The notes under the pieces are model-generated. The model searched no databases. It was given only the letters and a program-made list of their open reading frames with translations, and was not told the DNA's origin. DNA of 36,975 bases. Source: an uncultured Massilia sp. (lineage in GTDB: Bacteria > Pseudomonadota > Gammaproteobacteria > Burkholderiales > Burkholderiaceae). The position numbers were made by a program, and so were the translations under genes. Where the stretch lies: positions 1 through 36,975 of the forward strand of contig CAMPHU010000018.1 in NCBI GenBank assembly GCA_946886065.1, written 5' to 3'. Positions 14,912 to 22,890 of the stretch are shown here, piece by piece. Numbering within the stretch: the stretch's first letter is position 1; each line of letters starts with the position of its first letter.

Positions 14912-16273
14912 TTACTCCAGCACGCTTTGCACATGGGCCACGCCCACCTCGGCGCTGCCGCCCGCCAGGCGCACGGTCAGGGTGTCGCGCGCGTGGATGG
15001 CGGCCGGGTCGCGCAAGACCTGGCCCTTGGCGTCGCGCACGATGGCGTAGCCGCGTTCGAGCGTGCGCTGCGGATTCAGCAGTTCGAGCTGGGCGGCCAG
15101 CGCCGACAGCGCGTCGCGCCGCTGTTTGACCTGGCTGCACAGGCTCGCGTTCAGGTGGCGCTGGTCCGACAGCAGCTGCGCCCGTACCGCCCGGATGTCC
15201 GGGCGGTGGCGCGCCCAGCGCTGGCGCAGCTGGGCCAGCAGCAGGCCCTGGCGGTTGACCGGCTGCAGGGCCGCATGGGTCATGGCGGTGGCCAGCGACA
15301 GCAGCTTGAGGCGCTGGTGGCCGATGCGGTCCGAAGGGCTCAGCAGGCGGCGGCCGAGGCTGTCCAGACCCTGGCTGGCGTCCGACAGGGTGCGGCGCAT
15401 GGCGCGGCGCAGGTCCAGCGCGTCGGCCTGGAGCGACCCGATCCAGTCGGCGCGCGGCGTGGCCGCCAGTTCGGCGGCGGCGGTCGGGGTGGCGGCGCGC
15501 ATGTCGGCGGCGAAGTCGGCGATGGTGAAGTCGGTCTCGTGGCCCACGCCCGAGATCACGGGAATGCTGCAGGCGGCGATGGCGCGCGCCACGCATTCCT
15601 CGTTGAAGCACCATAAGTCTTCGATGGAGCCGCCGCCGCGGCAGACCAGCAGCACGTCCGCCTCCGCACGGCGCGAGGCGGTGGTGATGGCTTCCGCGAT
15701 CTTGTCCGCGGCGAACTGGCCCTGAACCGGCGTGGGATACAGGATCACCCGCACATGCGGCGCGCGGCGGCGCAGCGCGGTCAGGACGTCGCGCAGCGCG
15801 GCCGCCTGCGGGCTGGTGACGATGCCGATGGTGCGCGGGAACAGGGGCAGGGCGCGCTTGCGGTCCTGGTCGAACAGGCCCTGGGCGGCCAGCTTTTCCT
15901 TCAGGCGCAGGAAGGCTTCATACAGCTGGCCGACCCCGGCGCGGCGCATCGCCTCGACATTGATCTGGTAGTCGCCGCGCGCGCCGTACAGGGTGACCAG
16001 TGCGCGCACCTCGACCTTGTCGCCTTCGCGCGGGATGAAGCCTGTCATCTGGGCGCGGCTGCGGAACATCACCGCGCGCACCTGGGCGGCATCGTCCTTG
16101 AGCGTGAAATACCAGTGGCCGGAACTGGCGCGCGTGAAGTTGGAGATCTCGCCGCCGATCCAGACCAGCGGAAAACTGCGTTCGAGCAGGCGCGCCACCT
16201 GCTGGTTCAGTGCGGTGACGGTCAGCACCGGCGGGGCGGTGTAGGCGGGATCGGCGTCTGTCGGGCGTTGCAT
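14912..16273 (-). CDS. xseA: Exodeoxyribonuclease VII large subunit
   Basis: Catalytic subunit of exonuclease VII, which degrades single-stranded DNA from both ends; 453 aa, normal length. N-terminal OB-fold ([21 protein letters not shown] split by strand, YFTLKDD), the XseA core with [36 protein letters not shown] and [25 protein letters not shown], then a long helical region and a C-terminal segment with the conserved [13 protein letters not shown]. The small subunit XseB is not in the window. The start is divergent from the exbB operon, with a 1.24-kb repeat-bearing gap between them. Confidence 0.96.
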   Translation of the reverse strand: MQRPTDADPAYTAPPVLTVTALNQQVARLLERSFPLVWIGGEISNFTRASSGHWYFTLKDDAAQVRAVMFRSRAQMTGFIPREGDKVEVRALVTLYGARGDYQINVEAMRRAGVGQLYEAFLRLKEKLAAQGLFDQDRKRALPLFPRTIGIVTSPQAAALRDVLTALRRRAPHVRVILYPTPVQGQFAADKIAEAITTASRRAEADVLLVCRGGGSIEDLWCFNEECVARAIAACSIPVISGVGHETDFTIADFAADMRAATPTAAAELAATPRADWIGSLQADALDLRRAMRRTLSDASQGLDSLGRRLLSPSDRIGHQRLKLLSLATAMTHAALQPVNRQGLLLAQLRQRWARHRPDIRAVRAQLLSDQRHLNASLCSQVKQRRDALSALAAQLELLNPQRTLERGYAIVRDAKGQVLRDPAAIHARDTLTVRLAGGSAEVGVAHVQSVLE

Positions 16274-16400
16274 GGTGTCGGTAATGGGAACAAAGCTGAT
16301 GCTTATGTCATATCTGGATCAAAACGACAAGTCCCGCCTTTCAACAGTGCGGGGAACTTCTTGTTGCTGAATTTCAATGCAATTTATTGAAACCCTTTAA

Positions 16401-16465
16401 ATTCAATGGCTTGCGAGGCGATATTCACACATAGGGGCAGTTTTATCCACAAAATCTGTGGGGAA
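16401..16465 (+). repeat. IHF-DnaA module 1
   Basis: IHF-like ATTCAATGGCTTG at 16401 (one mismatch in the core), perfect DnaA box TTATCCACA at 16443, inverted half TGTGGGGAA at 16457 (read inversely TTCCCCACA). The most diverged copy: the extra upstream box is displaced (ATTCACACA at 16423). Confidence 0.7.
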
Positions 16466-16523
16466 CTCATGCATAAGACCGAAGACTGCGCGCGATTTGG
16501 GCAGGCCAAGGTGTTTCCTTTCA

Positions 16524-16588
16524 GATCAAGCACTTAGCCATGGTGGGACAGGTTTACCCACGAGCTTGTCCACAAAATCTGTGCATAG
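16524..16588 (+). repeat. IHF-DnaA module 2
   Basis: IHF-like GATCAAGCACTTA at 16524 (only the first base differs from the IHF consensus), DnaA box TTGTCCACA at 16566, weak extra box TTACCCACG at 16554, inverted box TGTGCATAG at 16580 (inversely CTATGCACA, close to consensus). Confidence 0.75.
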
Positions 16589-16685
16589 CCGCTGCTTGCG
16601 AACCGGGAAGCGCCCGGTGCGGAGACGTTGAGGCATGACTGCACTGCCGTGCTTAAAAATGATGCTTAGAAACTTTATTGATTAA

Positions 16686-16750
16686 AATCAATAACTTAAG
16701 TAGTGGGAAGTGTCCTTGCACACAATGTTGTCCACAAAACATGTGCACAA
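16686..16750 (+). repeat. IHF-DnaA module 3
   Basis: Perfect IHF consensus match AATCAATAACTTA at 16686, preceded by an AT-rich palindrome TTGATTAAAATCAA (16678-16691). Extra box TTGCACACA at 16716, main DnaA box TTGTCCACA at 16728, inverted box TGTGCACAA at 16742. Confidence 0.8.
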
Positions 16751-16880
16751 GCCAAGGCTTGGCTACGATCAATACGAACGAAGCGATGCCGGACGGCCTG
16801 AACAGACCGTCCGAAGAGCCAGGGTGTGGAGAGAGCTACCCAGCGCCTGTTTTTATGGCACAGCAGTTCAAGTTGATTAA

Positions 16881-16945
16881 AATCAATGGCTTAAACATGA
16901 AAACATGTCCTTTCACACATTCTTATCCACAAAAAATGTGCACAG
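16881..16945 (+). repeat. IHF-DnaA module 4
   Basis: Perfect IHF consensus match AATCAATGGCTTA at 16881, within the same palindrome TTGATTAAAATCAA (16873-16886). Extra box TTTCACACA at 16911, perfect DnaA box TTATCCACA at 16923, inverted box TGTGCACAG at 16937. The best-preserved copy. Confidence 0.82.
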
Positions 16946-17071
16946 CCAAATATTGCACGTAGGTAATGCCGAAACGACGAATGAACAGGGCTTCCACCCC
17001 CTTGCAGGCAGTGGAAATTGTGCAAAACGCCGGTTTGATTAAATATTGAGCTATGAGATTTTTATGATTTA

Positions 17072-17136
17072 GATCAAGCACTTAAGCGGAAAAATGGGGG
17101 CTTAACCACATTCTTGTCCACAAAAAATGTGAGGAA
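17072..17136 (+). repeat. IHF-DnaA module 5
   Basis: IHF-like GATCAAGCACTTA at 17072 (identical to module 2), extra box TTAACCACA at 17102, main DnaA box TTGTCCACA at 17114, inverted half TGTGAGGAA at 17128. An AT-rich stretch (17035-17070) precedes it. Confidence 0.75.
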
Positions 17137-17210
17137 CCGCACAGGGGTGGAAGCGAAGTACAAACGCCCGGGCCTGCCTATTTTTTGAACTTGGAAAAAT
17201 TGTTGAGATA

Positions 17211-17275
17211 AATCAACTACTTAGTTGTTGCTAGGAGGCATTGCACACAATTTTGTCCACAGAATTTGTTCGTAA
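17211..17275 (+). repeat. IHF-DnaA module 6
   Basis: Perfect IHF consensus match AATCAACTACTTA at 17211, extra box TTGCACACA at 17241, main DnaA box TTGTCCACA at 17253, degenerate inverted half TGTTCGTAA at 17267. Confidence 0.78.
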
Positions 17276-17384
17276 CTACACGAGCGCTCGGACGCGCGAA
17301 AGAAGAGGGGAGTGTCCCGGCGCCCAAGGGAAGTCGGCGTCATGAGCCTGCCATTTTCTTGCGCAGGATCAGAAAGTCCTTATG

Positions 17385-17449
17385 AATCAAGGGGCTTAGG
17401 CTTGATGGAGCCCCTTGCGCACAATTTTATCCACAGAAGTTGTGTAGAA
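17385..17449 (+). repeat. IHF-DnaA module 7
   Basis: AATCAAGGGGCTTA at 17385 has one extra base between the two IHF half-motifs, yet AATCAA keeps the 42-bp distance to the perfect DnaA box TTATCCACA at 17427. Extra box TTGCGCACA at 17415, inverted half TGTGTAGAA at 17441. It ends 69 bp before the exbB start codon and may touch that promoter. Confidence 0.76.
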
Positions 17450-17517
17450 CTCTACTTGCCGCAACGCTGGCAACTTGTTACATTGCCGAGTGATTTTTCT
17501 CAACATAGGAGTTTCTC

Positions 17518-18126
17518 TTGCTCGCCATTTTTCAAGCTGCAGGCTGGCCGATCTGGCTCTTGCTGATCGCGTCGATCGTCGCTGTCGCCCTGATCGTCGA
17601 ACGCCTGATTTTCCTGCGCCGCGAGAAGATTCTCCCGAAGCAGCTGCTCGAGGACGTCATCCGTGTCTACCGCAGCGGCAAGGTCACCCCGGACGTGGTG
17701 AACACCCTGGAACAGAATTCGCCGCTCGGCGCCGTGCTGGCGTCCGCGCTGCGCAATGTCGACGCGCCGCGCGACGTGATGAAGGAATCGATCGAGGAAG
17801 CGGGCCGCGGCGTGGCCCATGGCCTGGAGCGCTTCCTGACCACGCTCGGCACCATCGCGTCGCTCGCGCCGCTGATGGGCCTGTTCGGCACCGTGGTCGG
17901 CATGATCGAGATCTTCGGCGCCCAGAGCCCGACCGGCGGCAACAACCCGGCCCAGCTCGCGCACGGCATCTCGGTGGCCCTGTATAACACCGGCTTCGGC
18001 CTGGCGATCGCGATGCCGGCCCTGGTCTTCTACCGCCACTTCCGCAACCTGGTCGACACCTATGTGGTCGACATGGAACTGCAGGCGGTGAAATTCGTCG
18101 ACGTCGTGCACGGATCCCGCAAATGA
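17518..18126 (+). CDS. exbB: ExbB/TolQ-type proton channel protein
   Basis: Inner membrane subunit of a proton-driven motor that energises TonB (or Tol) systems; 202 aa. First helix AAGWPIWLLLIASIVAVALIV, cytoplasmic domain, then the conserved block FLTTLGTIASLAPLMGLFGTVVGMIEIF and a third helix ALYNTGFGLAIAMPALVFY, typical of MotA/TolQ/ExbB. The start is a TTG at 17518 behind TAGGAG; no in-frame ATG exists near the N-terminus, and TTG gives the usual short pre-helix segment. The gene overlaps exbD and heads a cell-envelope operon. It may supply energy to receptors such as the one at the left edge of the window. Confidence 0.88.
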   Translation: MLAIFQAAGWPIWLLLIASIVAVALIVERLIFLRREKILPKQLLEDVIRVYRSGKVTPDVVNTLEQNSPLGAVLASALRNVDAPRDVMKESIEEAGRGVAHGLERFLTTLGTIASLAPLMGLFGTVVGMIEIFGAQSPTGGNNPAQLAHGISVALYNTGFGLAIAMPALVFYRHFRNLVDTYVVDMELQAVKFVDVVHGSRK

Positions 18127-18563
18127 TGAACTTCCGCCGCGGCCGCCGGCCCGAGGAACCGGAGATCAACCTGATCCCGTTCATCGACGTGCTGCTGGTG
18201 GTCCTGATCTTCCTGATGGTCTCGACCACCTACAGCAAGTTCACCGAGCTGCAGATCACCTTGCCGACCGCCGAGGCGGAAAAGCAGCAGCAAAAGCCTT
18301 TCGAGATCAACGTCACCATCGACGCCAAGGGCAACTACACGGTCAACAGCGTACCGGTGTCCTTCCATAGCGTGGCGGGCCTGGCCCAGGACCTGAAGAA
18401 CGCCGCGCGCACCCAGGAGGGCCAGGCGGTGGCCAGCCCGGTGGTGATCGTCAACGCCGACCAGTTCGCGATGCACCAGATGGTCATCAACGTGCTGGAG
18501 GCGGCGCGCCTGGCCGGCTACGACAAGCTGAGCTTCGCGGCCCAGACCGGCACCAAGAAGTAA
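18123..18563 (+). CDS. exbD: ExbD/TolR-type motor subunit
   Basis: Partner of the ExbB-like channel, 146 aa. Short cytoplasmic N-terminus (MNFRRGRRPEEPEINLIPF), one helix with the proton-carrying Asp in the pattern FIDVLLVVLIFLMV, then a periplasmic domain ending in VIVNADQFAMHQMVINVLEAARLAGYDKLSFA, the family's C-terminal fold. It overlaps exbB by 4 bp; two successive ATGs (18123, 18126) could both serve as start. The next gene, lpxK, follows after 36 bp. Confidence 0.9.
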   Translation: MMNFRRGRRPEEPEINLIPFIDVLLVVLIFLMVSTTYSKFTELQITLPTAEAEKQQQKPFEINVTIDAKGNYTVNSVPVSFHSVAGLAQDLKNAARTQEGQAVASPVVIVNADQFAMHQMVINVLEAARLAGYDKLSFAAQTGTKK

Positions 18564-18599
18564 GCAGGCAGGCGTGCTCCGGCACGCCGCCGTTCTCCC

Positions 18600-19625
18600 A
18601 TGGCTTCCCGACTCGAATCGACCCTGACCCGCGCCTGGCTGCGGCGCGGCCCGCTGGCCTGCGCGCTGCTGCCGGTCTCGCTCCTGTTCCGCCTGCTGGC
18701 GGCGCTGCGCCTGCGCCTGTTCCGCGCCGGCATCCTGACAAGCGAACGCCTGCCCGTGCCGGTGGTCGTGGTCGGCAACATCTTCATCGGCGGCACCGGC
18801 AAGACCCCGCTCACCATCTGGCTGGCCCAGGCGCTGCGTGCGGCCGGCCTGCGTCCCGGCGTCATCTCGCGCGGGCACGGCGGCAAGGACAGCGCGCCGC
18901 GCGCAGTCAGCCCGGACTCCAGTCCGCTGGACGTCGGCGACGAGCCGCTCCTGATCGCCGCGCGCGCAGGCTGCCCGGTCTTCGTCGGCCGCCGCCGCGC
19001 GGAAGCGGGCAGGGCGCTGCTGGCCGCCCATCCCGAGGTCGATGTCCTGATCACCGACGACGGCTTGCAGCATTACGCGCTGGCGCGCGATGTCGAGATC
19101 GTCCTGTTCGACGGCCGCGGCGTGGGCAATGGCTGGACCCTGCCGGCCGGCCCGCTGCGCGAGCCGCCTTCGCGCCGCCGCGACGTGACGGTGGTCAACG
19201 CGCCCGAGATCACGCCGGCGCTGGCGCGCGCCGTCGGCGGCCGGCCTTTCCGCATGCAGCTCGAAGGCGGCGTGGCCGAACCCCTGCTTGGGGGCGCCAC
19301 CGTGCCCCTCTCGAGCCTGGCCGGACGGCGCCTGGCGGCTTCCGCCGGGATCGGCAATCCGGGCCGCTTCTTCGCCATGCTGCGCAGCCACGGCCTGGAC
19401 TTCGCCGAGCTGCCCCTGCCCGACCACCACGACTTCCTCGACCGCCCCTTCGACGCTGTCGACGCCGATGTCATCCTGATCACCGAGAAGGATGCAGTAA
19501 AATGTCGGCAACTTGATAACCTGAAGGACGACCCGCGGCTGTGGGTCGTGCCGGTGACGGCGCAGCTCGATGCTGCGCTGGCCGAACAAATCGTGGAGAA
19601 ATGTCGTGGACGCTCGACTGCTTGA
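18600..19625 (+). CDS. lpxK: Tetraacyldisaccharide 4'-kinase (lipid A synthesis)
   Basis: Phosphorylates the 4' position of the tetraacyldisaccharide 1-phosphate precursor, the sixth step of lipid A synthesis, at the cytoplasmic face of the inner membrane. 341 aa, normal length. N-terminal hydrophobic anchor (about 20-42), P-loop [13 protein letters not shown] with Walker A at 64-69, GVISRGHGG, the [19 protein letters not shown] block and [14 protein letters not shown], all LpxK signatures. The family's usual RGYGG is RGHGG here. Its 3' end overlaps the Trm112-family gene by 20 nt, followed by kdsB: a compact LPS operon. Confidence 0.96.
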   Translation: MASRLESTLTRAWLRRGPLACALLPVSLLFRLLAALRLRLFRAGILTSERLPVPVVVVGNIFIGGTGKTPLTIWLAQALRAAGLRPGVISRGHGGKDSAPRAVSPDSSPLDVGDEPLLIAARAGCPVFVGRRRAEAGRALLAAHPEVDVLITDDGLQHYALARDVEIVLFDGRGVGNGWTLPAGPLREPPSRRRDVTVVNAPEITPALARAVGGRPFRMQLEGGVAEPLLGGATVPLSSLAGRRLAASAGIGNPGRFFAMLRSHGLDFAELPLPDHHDFLDRPFDAVDADVILITEKDAVKCRQLDNLKDDPRLWVVPVTAQLDAALAEQIVEKCRGRSTA

Positions 19626-19776
19626 TATCCTGGTCTGCCCGCTGTGCAAGGGCCCGCTCGAATACGATAAAAAGGCGCAGGAACTGACCTGCCGCCCGGA
19701 CCGCCTGGCTTACCCGATCCGCGACGGCATCCCGATCATGTGGGCCGACCAGGCCCGCCGGATCGAACCGACCTGA
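19606..19776 (+). CDS. Trm112-family (YcaR-like) small zinc-ribbon-type protein
   Basis: Protein of 56 aa: [23 protein letters not shown] (CPLC pair), [20 protein letters not shown]. This is the standard bacterial Trm112/YcaR pattern usually found between lpxK and kdsB. Only three cysteines are present (CPLC, TCR), so a classic four-Cys zinc site is not complete. GTG 19606 is chosen because GGAG stands 7 bases upstream and it gives the family N-terminus; it overlaps the end of lpxK. Function in bacteria is poorly known. Confidence 0.88.
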   Translation: MDARLLDILVCPLCKGPLEYDKKAQELTCRPDRLAYPIRDGIPIMWADQARRIEPT

Positions 19777-19784
19777 GCGGCGGC

Positions 19785-20537
19785 ATGGGCTTTACCGTCA
19801 TCATCCCGGCGCGCATGGCGTCGACCCGCCTGCCGAACAAGCCGCTGGCCGACCTCGGCGGCAAGCCGATGGTGGTGCGCGTGGCCGAGCGCGCGCGCCT
19901 GTCGGGCGCCACGCGCATCATCGTCGCCACCGACCACGAGGACATCGCCACCGCCTGCGCGGCCCATGGTGTGCACGCGGTGCTGACCCGTCCCGATCAT
20001 CCCTCGGGCACCGACCGCATCGCCGAAGTGGCGCTGCTGCTGGGCCTGCCGGAAGACGAAGTGGTGGTCAACCTGCAGGGCGACGAGCCGCTGATCGACC
20101 CGGCCCTGCTGTCCGCCTGCGCCGCGCGCATCGGGGACGGCGTGCCGATGGCCACCTGCGCCCATCCGATCGACCACGCCGACGACGCCTTCAATCCGAA
20201 CGTGGTCAAGGTCGTGCTCGACAAGCAGGGGAGGGCGCTGTACTTCTCGCGCGCCACCATCCCCTGGCACCGCGACGCCTTCGCCCAGTCGCGCGACGGC
20301 CTGCCATCGGGCTACGCGCCGCTGCGCCATATCGGCCTTTACGCCTATAGCAATGCCTTCCTTCAGGCTTATCCCAAACTGGAGAGCTCGCCGCTCGAAC
20401 AGATCGAAGCCCTGGAGCAGCTGCGCGTGCTGTGGCATGGCTATCCGATCGCGGTGCACGTGACCGACAGCGCCCCGCCCGCAGGGGTCGATACCCCGGA
20501 GGATCTGGTCCGCACACGCCTGCATTTCGCGTCTTGA
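19785..20537 (+). CDS. kdsB: 3-deoxy-manno-octulosonate cytidylyltransferase
   Basis: Activates Kdo with CTP to CMP-Kdo for the LPS inner core; cytoplasmic, 250 aa, normal length. Nucleotidyltransferase signature at the N-terminus ([19 protein letters not shown]), then [35 protein letters not shown] with the metal-binding Asp, and [15 protein letters not shown] block ([14 protein letters not shown]), [13 protein letters not shown], and [15 protein letters not shown] 19785 was chosen over an upstream in-frame start because it gives the family N-terminus; it lies 8 bp after the Trm112 gene stop. Last gene of the exbB-lpxK operon or read through into adk. Confidence 0.96.
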   Translation: MGFTVIIPARMASTRLPNKPLADLGGKPMVVRVAERARLSGATRIIVATDHEDIATACAAHGVHAVLTRPDHPSGTDRIAEVALLLGLPEDEVVVNLQGDEPLIDPALLSACAARIGDGVPMATCAHPIDHADDAFNPNVVKVVLDKQGRALYFSRATIPWHRDAFAQSRDGLPSGYAPLRHIGLYAYSNAFLQAYPKLESSPLEQIEALEQLRVLWHGYPIAVHVTDSAPPAGVDTPEDLVRTRLHFAS

Positions 20538-20549
20538 TCCGGCGCGCGG

Positions 20550-20566
20550 GACGCCTTCGAGGCGTC
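20550..20566 (+). terminator. Short hairpin after kdsB
   Basis: GACGCCT (20550-20556) pairs with AGGCGTC (20560-20566) around TCG, 13 bp after the kdsB stop. No T-tract follows, so it may be a Rho-dependent end or a pause site. Confidence 0.35.
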
Positions 20567-20674
20567 TGCGCTGCGTCAACTTTTGTTGCTGGCCGAAGGC
20601 CCCCAAGGTGGCGTTGATGCTGACTTTTGTGGTAACTTTCGTGTCAAGGTAGTCAGATATGCATCAAGCGCGGC

Positions 20675-20686
20675 ATCACGTGTGAT
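20675..20686. promoter_or_regulatory. Inverted repeat upstream of adk
   Basis: ATCAC-GT-GTGAT lies 49 bp before the adk start codon, just upstream of an AT-rich -10-like CATAAT (20698). The arms are perfect. It could be an operator in the adk promoter; the regulator is unknown. Confidence 0.33.
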
Positions 20687-20719
20687 CGTTCGCCACCCAT
20701 AATATTCCATATCCATTAG

Positions 20720-21391
<672 letters not shown>

Positions 21392-21412
21392 GCGGTTTTT
21401 TGCTTAACCAGG

Positions 21413-21441
21413 AGCGGCCCAGACGGGCCGCTTTTGTTTTT
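21413..21441 (+). terminator. Intrinsic terminator of adk
   Basis: AGCGGCCC (21413-21420) pairs with GGGCCGCT (21425-21432) around AGAC, followed by TTTGTTTTT. It lies 22 bp after the adk stop and before the convergent gene at 21521. Confidence 0.85.
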
Positions 21442-21460
21442 GTGCCTGAGGGTAGAACTC

Positions 21461-21485
21461 GGGTCCCCGGCTCCGCGGGGATGAC
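21461..21485. repeat. Possible REP-like extragenic palindrome
   Basis: TCCCCG (21464-21469) and CGGGGA (21476-21481) flank GCTCCG, then ATGACG. The pattern GGGTCCCCGG...CGGGGATGACG resembles dispersed extragenic palindromes in high-GC proteobacteria. Only one copy is in the window, so the repeat status is a guess. Confidence 0.35.
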
Positions 21486-21520
21486 GTGCGGAAGGTGGGA
21501 GTAACAGATGCTGTCGATGA

Positions 21521-22048
21521 TTACCGGCGGCCCAATGCTTCCTCGACCGCCTGCGTCAATGACTCCTTGTCCGAATCCCCCCGATACCGCTCTCCGTTGA
21601 AAAAGAAGGCCGGCGTCCCCGTCGCCCCGACCCGCGCCGCGTCTTCCGCATGCGCGCGCACCTTGTCGCGGTAGCGCCGGTTCTCGACCTCCTGCCTGAA
21701 GCGCTCCACATCCAGCCCGATCTCCTGCGCCAGCAGCGGCAGCGTGGCCGCGTTCAGCTGGCGCTGGTGCTCGAACAGGGCGTCGTGCATGGCCCAGAAC
21801 TGCCCCTGCGCCGCGGCCGCTTCCGCCGCCTCGGCCGCCAGACCGGCCAGCGGGTGCAGGTGTTCGAGCGGCAGGTGGCGGTAGACCAGCGCGATCCGCC
21901 CTTCGTGGCGTTCCTGCAGCGCCGCCAGGACTGGCCGCGCCCGGCCGCAATAGGGGCACTGGAAGTCGCCATACTCGACCACCACCAGCCCGGCATCGCG
22001 CGTGCCGCGCAGATGGTCGTTTGCCGCCGCCGCTACCTGTTCGCCCAT
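21521..22048 (-). CDS. DsbA-family thioredoxin-fold protein, cytoplasmic
   Basis: Protein of 175 aa with the motif VVVEYGDFQCPYCGRARP (Cys31, Cys34), a helical insertion, and the cis-Pro loop GATGTPAFFFNGERY. No signal peptide, so unlike the DsbA at 2951 it is probably cytoplasmic, where it may act as an oxidoreductase or detoxifying protein. ATG 22048 follows GGGAGG with 5-base spacing; an in-frame ATG at 22078 is less likely. The gene is alone on its strand and convergent with adk. Confidence 0.85.
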   Translation of the reverse strand: MGEQVAAAANDHLRGTRDAGLVVVEYGDFQCPYCGRARPVLAALQERHEGRIALVYRHLPLEHLHPLAGLAAEAAEAAAAQGQFWAMHDALFEHQRQLNAATLPLLAQEIGLDVERFRQEVENRRYRDKVRAHAEDAARVGATGTPAFFFNGERYRGDSDKESLTQAVEEALGRR

Positions 22049-22164
22049 TGCCCCTCCCTGCGGCATGTCGCCGCGCAATCATGTGAGAAAGTGTTTCGTG
22101 TGCGCCGTGCCCGGCTGGGCAGGCCGATAATGGTTTTACGGTCATCCAGCCCACGAGGTGAACC

Positions 22165-22767
22165 ATGAACCATTCTAGCCATATCCTCCTGCTTGCCGTC
22201 GCACTCTCGGCGGCGGGCATCGCCCCGGCGCAAACCGCCGCGACCCCGGAAAAAGAGAGGGCGCGCGCCACCGGCCCCACCTACGGCCCGGTGCTGCATC
22301 CGCAGGCGGCGCCGGCTTCCCAGGCCACGCCGGCGGCCGACGCCAGGCCACAGGCCCAGGAAGAGCGCGCGGCGCCGGCTCAGCAGGCCCGGCAGCGCCA
22401 GGACGAGCCCGATCCCTCGGCCCGCCCGGCGCCCCAGCCGCCCCAGCCCGAACCGGGCCAGAAAGCGCAGCAAGCACCCAAGAAAGATCCCAAGGCCAAG
22501 CCGGCCCCACGCCGCCCCGGCGCCCAGCAGCGCATCGAACCGACGGCAAGGATCACGGCGCCCTCGGCCCAGCCTGACGGCCGCGTGCCCGCTCCCGTCA
22601 CCACTGTGCCTGCGCCGGCCACCGGCGGCGCCCAGATCAGTACTTGCCAGGGCAATGTCTGCACGGATGCCAGCGGCACCTCCTACGCCACCGGCGTGGG
22701 CAACGCCGCCGTCAACAGCAGCGGCCGGCTATGCAACCGCAGCGGGACCGTGATGCAGTGCTTTTGA
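22165..22767 (+). CDS. Secreted proline/alanine-rich protein with C-terminal Cys domain
   Basis: Protein of 200 aa: signal peptide (MNHSSHILLLAVALSAAGIAPAQ), then about 120 residues of Pro, Ala, Gln and charged residues without predicted fold (for example RPAPQPPQPEPGQKAQQAP), and a C-terminal domain of about 45 residues, STCQGNVCTDASGTSYATG...SGRLCNRSGTVMQCF, with four cysteines likely in two disulfides. The tail looks like a conserved small module; the linker may span the periplasm or peptidoglycan. Family not named by me. GAGGTG precedes the ATG. Confidence 0.7.
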   Translation: MNHSSHILLLAVALSAAGIAPAQTAATPEKERARATGPTYGPVLHPQAAPASQATPAADARPQAQEERAAPAQQARQRQDEPDPSARPAPQPPQPEPGQKAQQAPKKDPKAKPAPRRPGAQQRIEPTARITAPSAQPDGRVPAPVTTVPAPATGGAQISTCQGNVCTDASGTSYATGVGNAAVNSSGRLCNRSGTVMQCF

Positions 22768-22813
22768 CAAGAACATGGTTTTTCCGGGCAAAAGTTCGCT
22801 ACAATGCGGCTGC

Positions 22814-22835
22814 TTGACGTTTACGTAAAGGTCAA
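22814..22835. promoter_or_regulatory. 22-bp near-perfect palindrome upstream of the SDR gene
   Basis: TTGAC (22814-22818) and GTCAA (22831-22835) enclose the inner palindrome TTTACGTAAA (22820-22829); both share one centre, with a single mismatched pair overall. Its form recalls MerR-family sites such as those of LiuR in branched-chain and fatty-acid catabolism genes, which fits the gene it precedes. A -10-like TACAAT stands at 22800. The regulator is inferred. Confidence 0.55.
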
Positions 22836-22890
22836 CCGCCGATCACGCGCGGTGACCCTGGCGTCAAAAGAACTTTTACAAGGGAAAACC

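Larger units (their letters stand above)
16274..17517. other. 1.24-kb non-coding region with seven IHF-DnaA box modules
   Basis: This gap between xseA and exbB has no credible gene and is clearly more AT-rich than its flanks. It contains seven modules in the same orientation. Each has an IHF-like site RATCAANNNCTTA at position 1 and a DnaA box TTRTCCACA starting exactly 42 bp later. DnaA boxes start at 16443, 16566, 16728, 16923, 17114, 17253 and 17427. Module-to-module distances are 123, 162, 195, 191, 139 and 174 bp, so only the internal geometry is fixed. Modules 2-7 have another CACA-ending box 12 bp before the main box; all have an inverted TGTG/TGTT half-site starting 14 bp after the main box start. 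A role in DnaA titration, DnaA-ATP/ADP control or replication is inferred. The last module also sits 70 bp before exbB. Confidence 0.85.

Noticed and set aside
16678..16962. A 94-codon plus-strand ORF with an internal repeat (KIN-L...CP-T...PQ-MCT twice)
   Set aside because: The repeated peptide comes from DNA modules 3 and 4, which happen to be 195 bp (65 codons) apart. The other modules are at distances that break the frame, there is no ribosome binding site, and the start is not an ATG in good context. The conserved feature is the DNA, not a protein.
16401..17449. CRISPR array or simple tandem repeat
   Set aside because: Intervals between repeats vary from 58 to 130 bp, repeats are degenerate outside the two binding-site cores, and no cas genes are near.
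16274..17517. The chromosomal origin oriC
   Set aside because: Many DnaA boxes are present, but dnaA, dnaN, gyrB, rpmH or parAB are not nearby, and xseA/exbB is not an expected origin site. A secondary DnaA locus fits better, though an origin role is not excluded by sequence alone.
20432..20617. A short plus-strand ORF running past the end of kdsB
   Set aside because: It overlaps kdsB in another frame and continues into a hairpin; no ribosome binding site and no recognisable protein.
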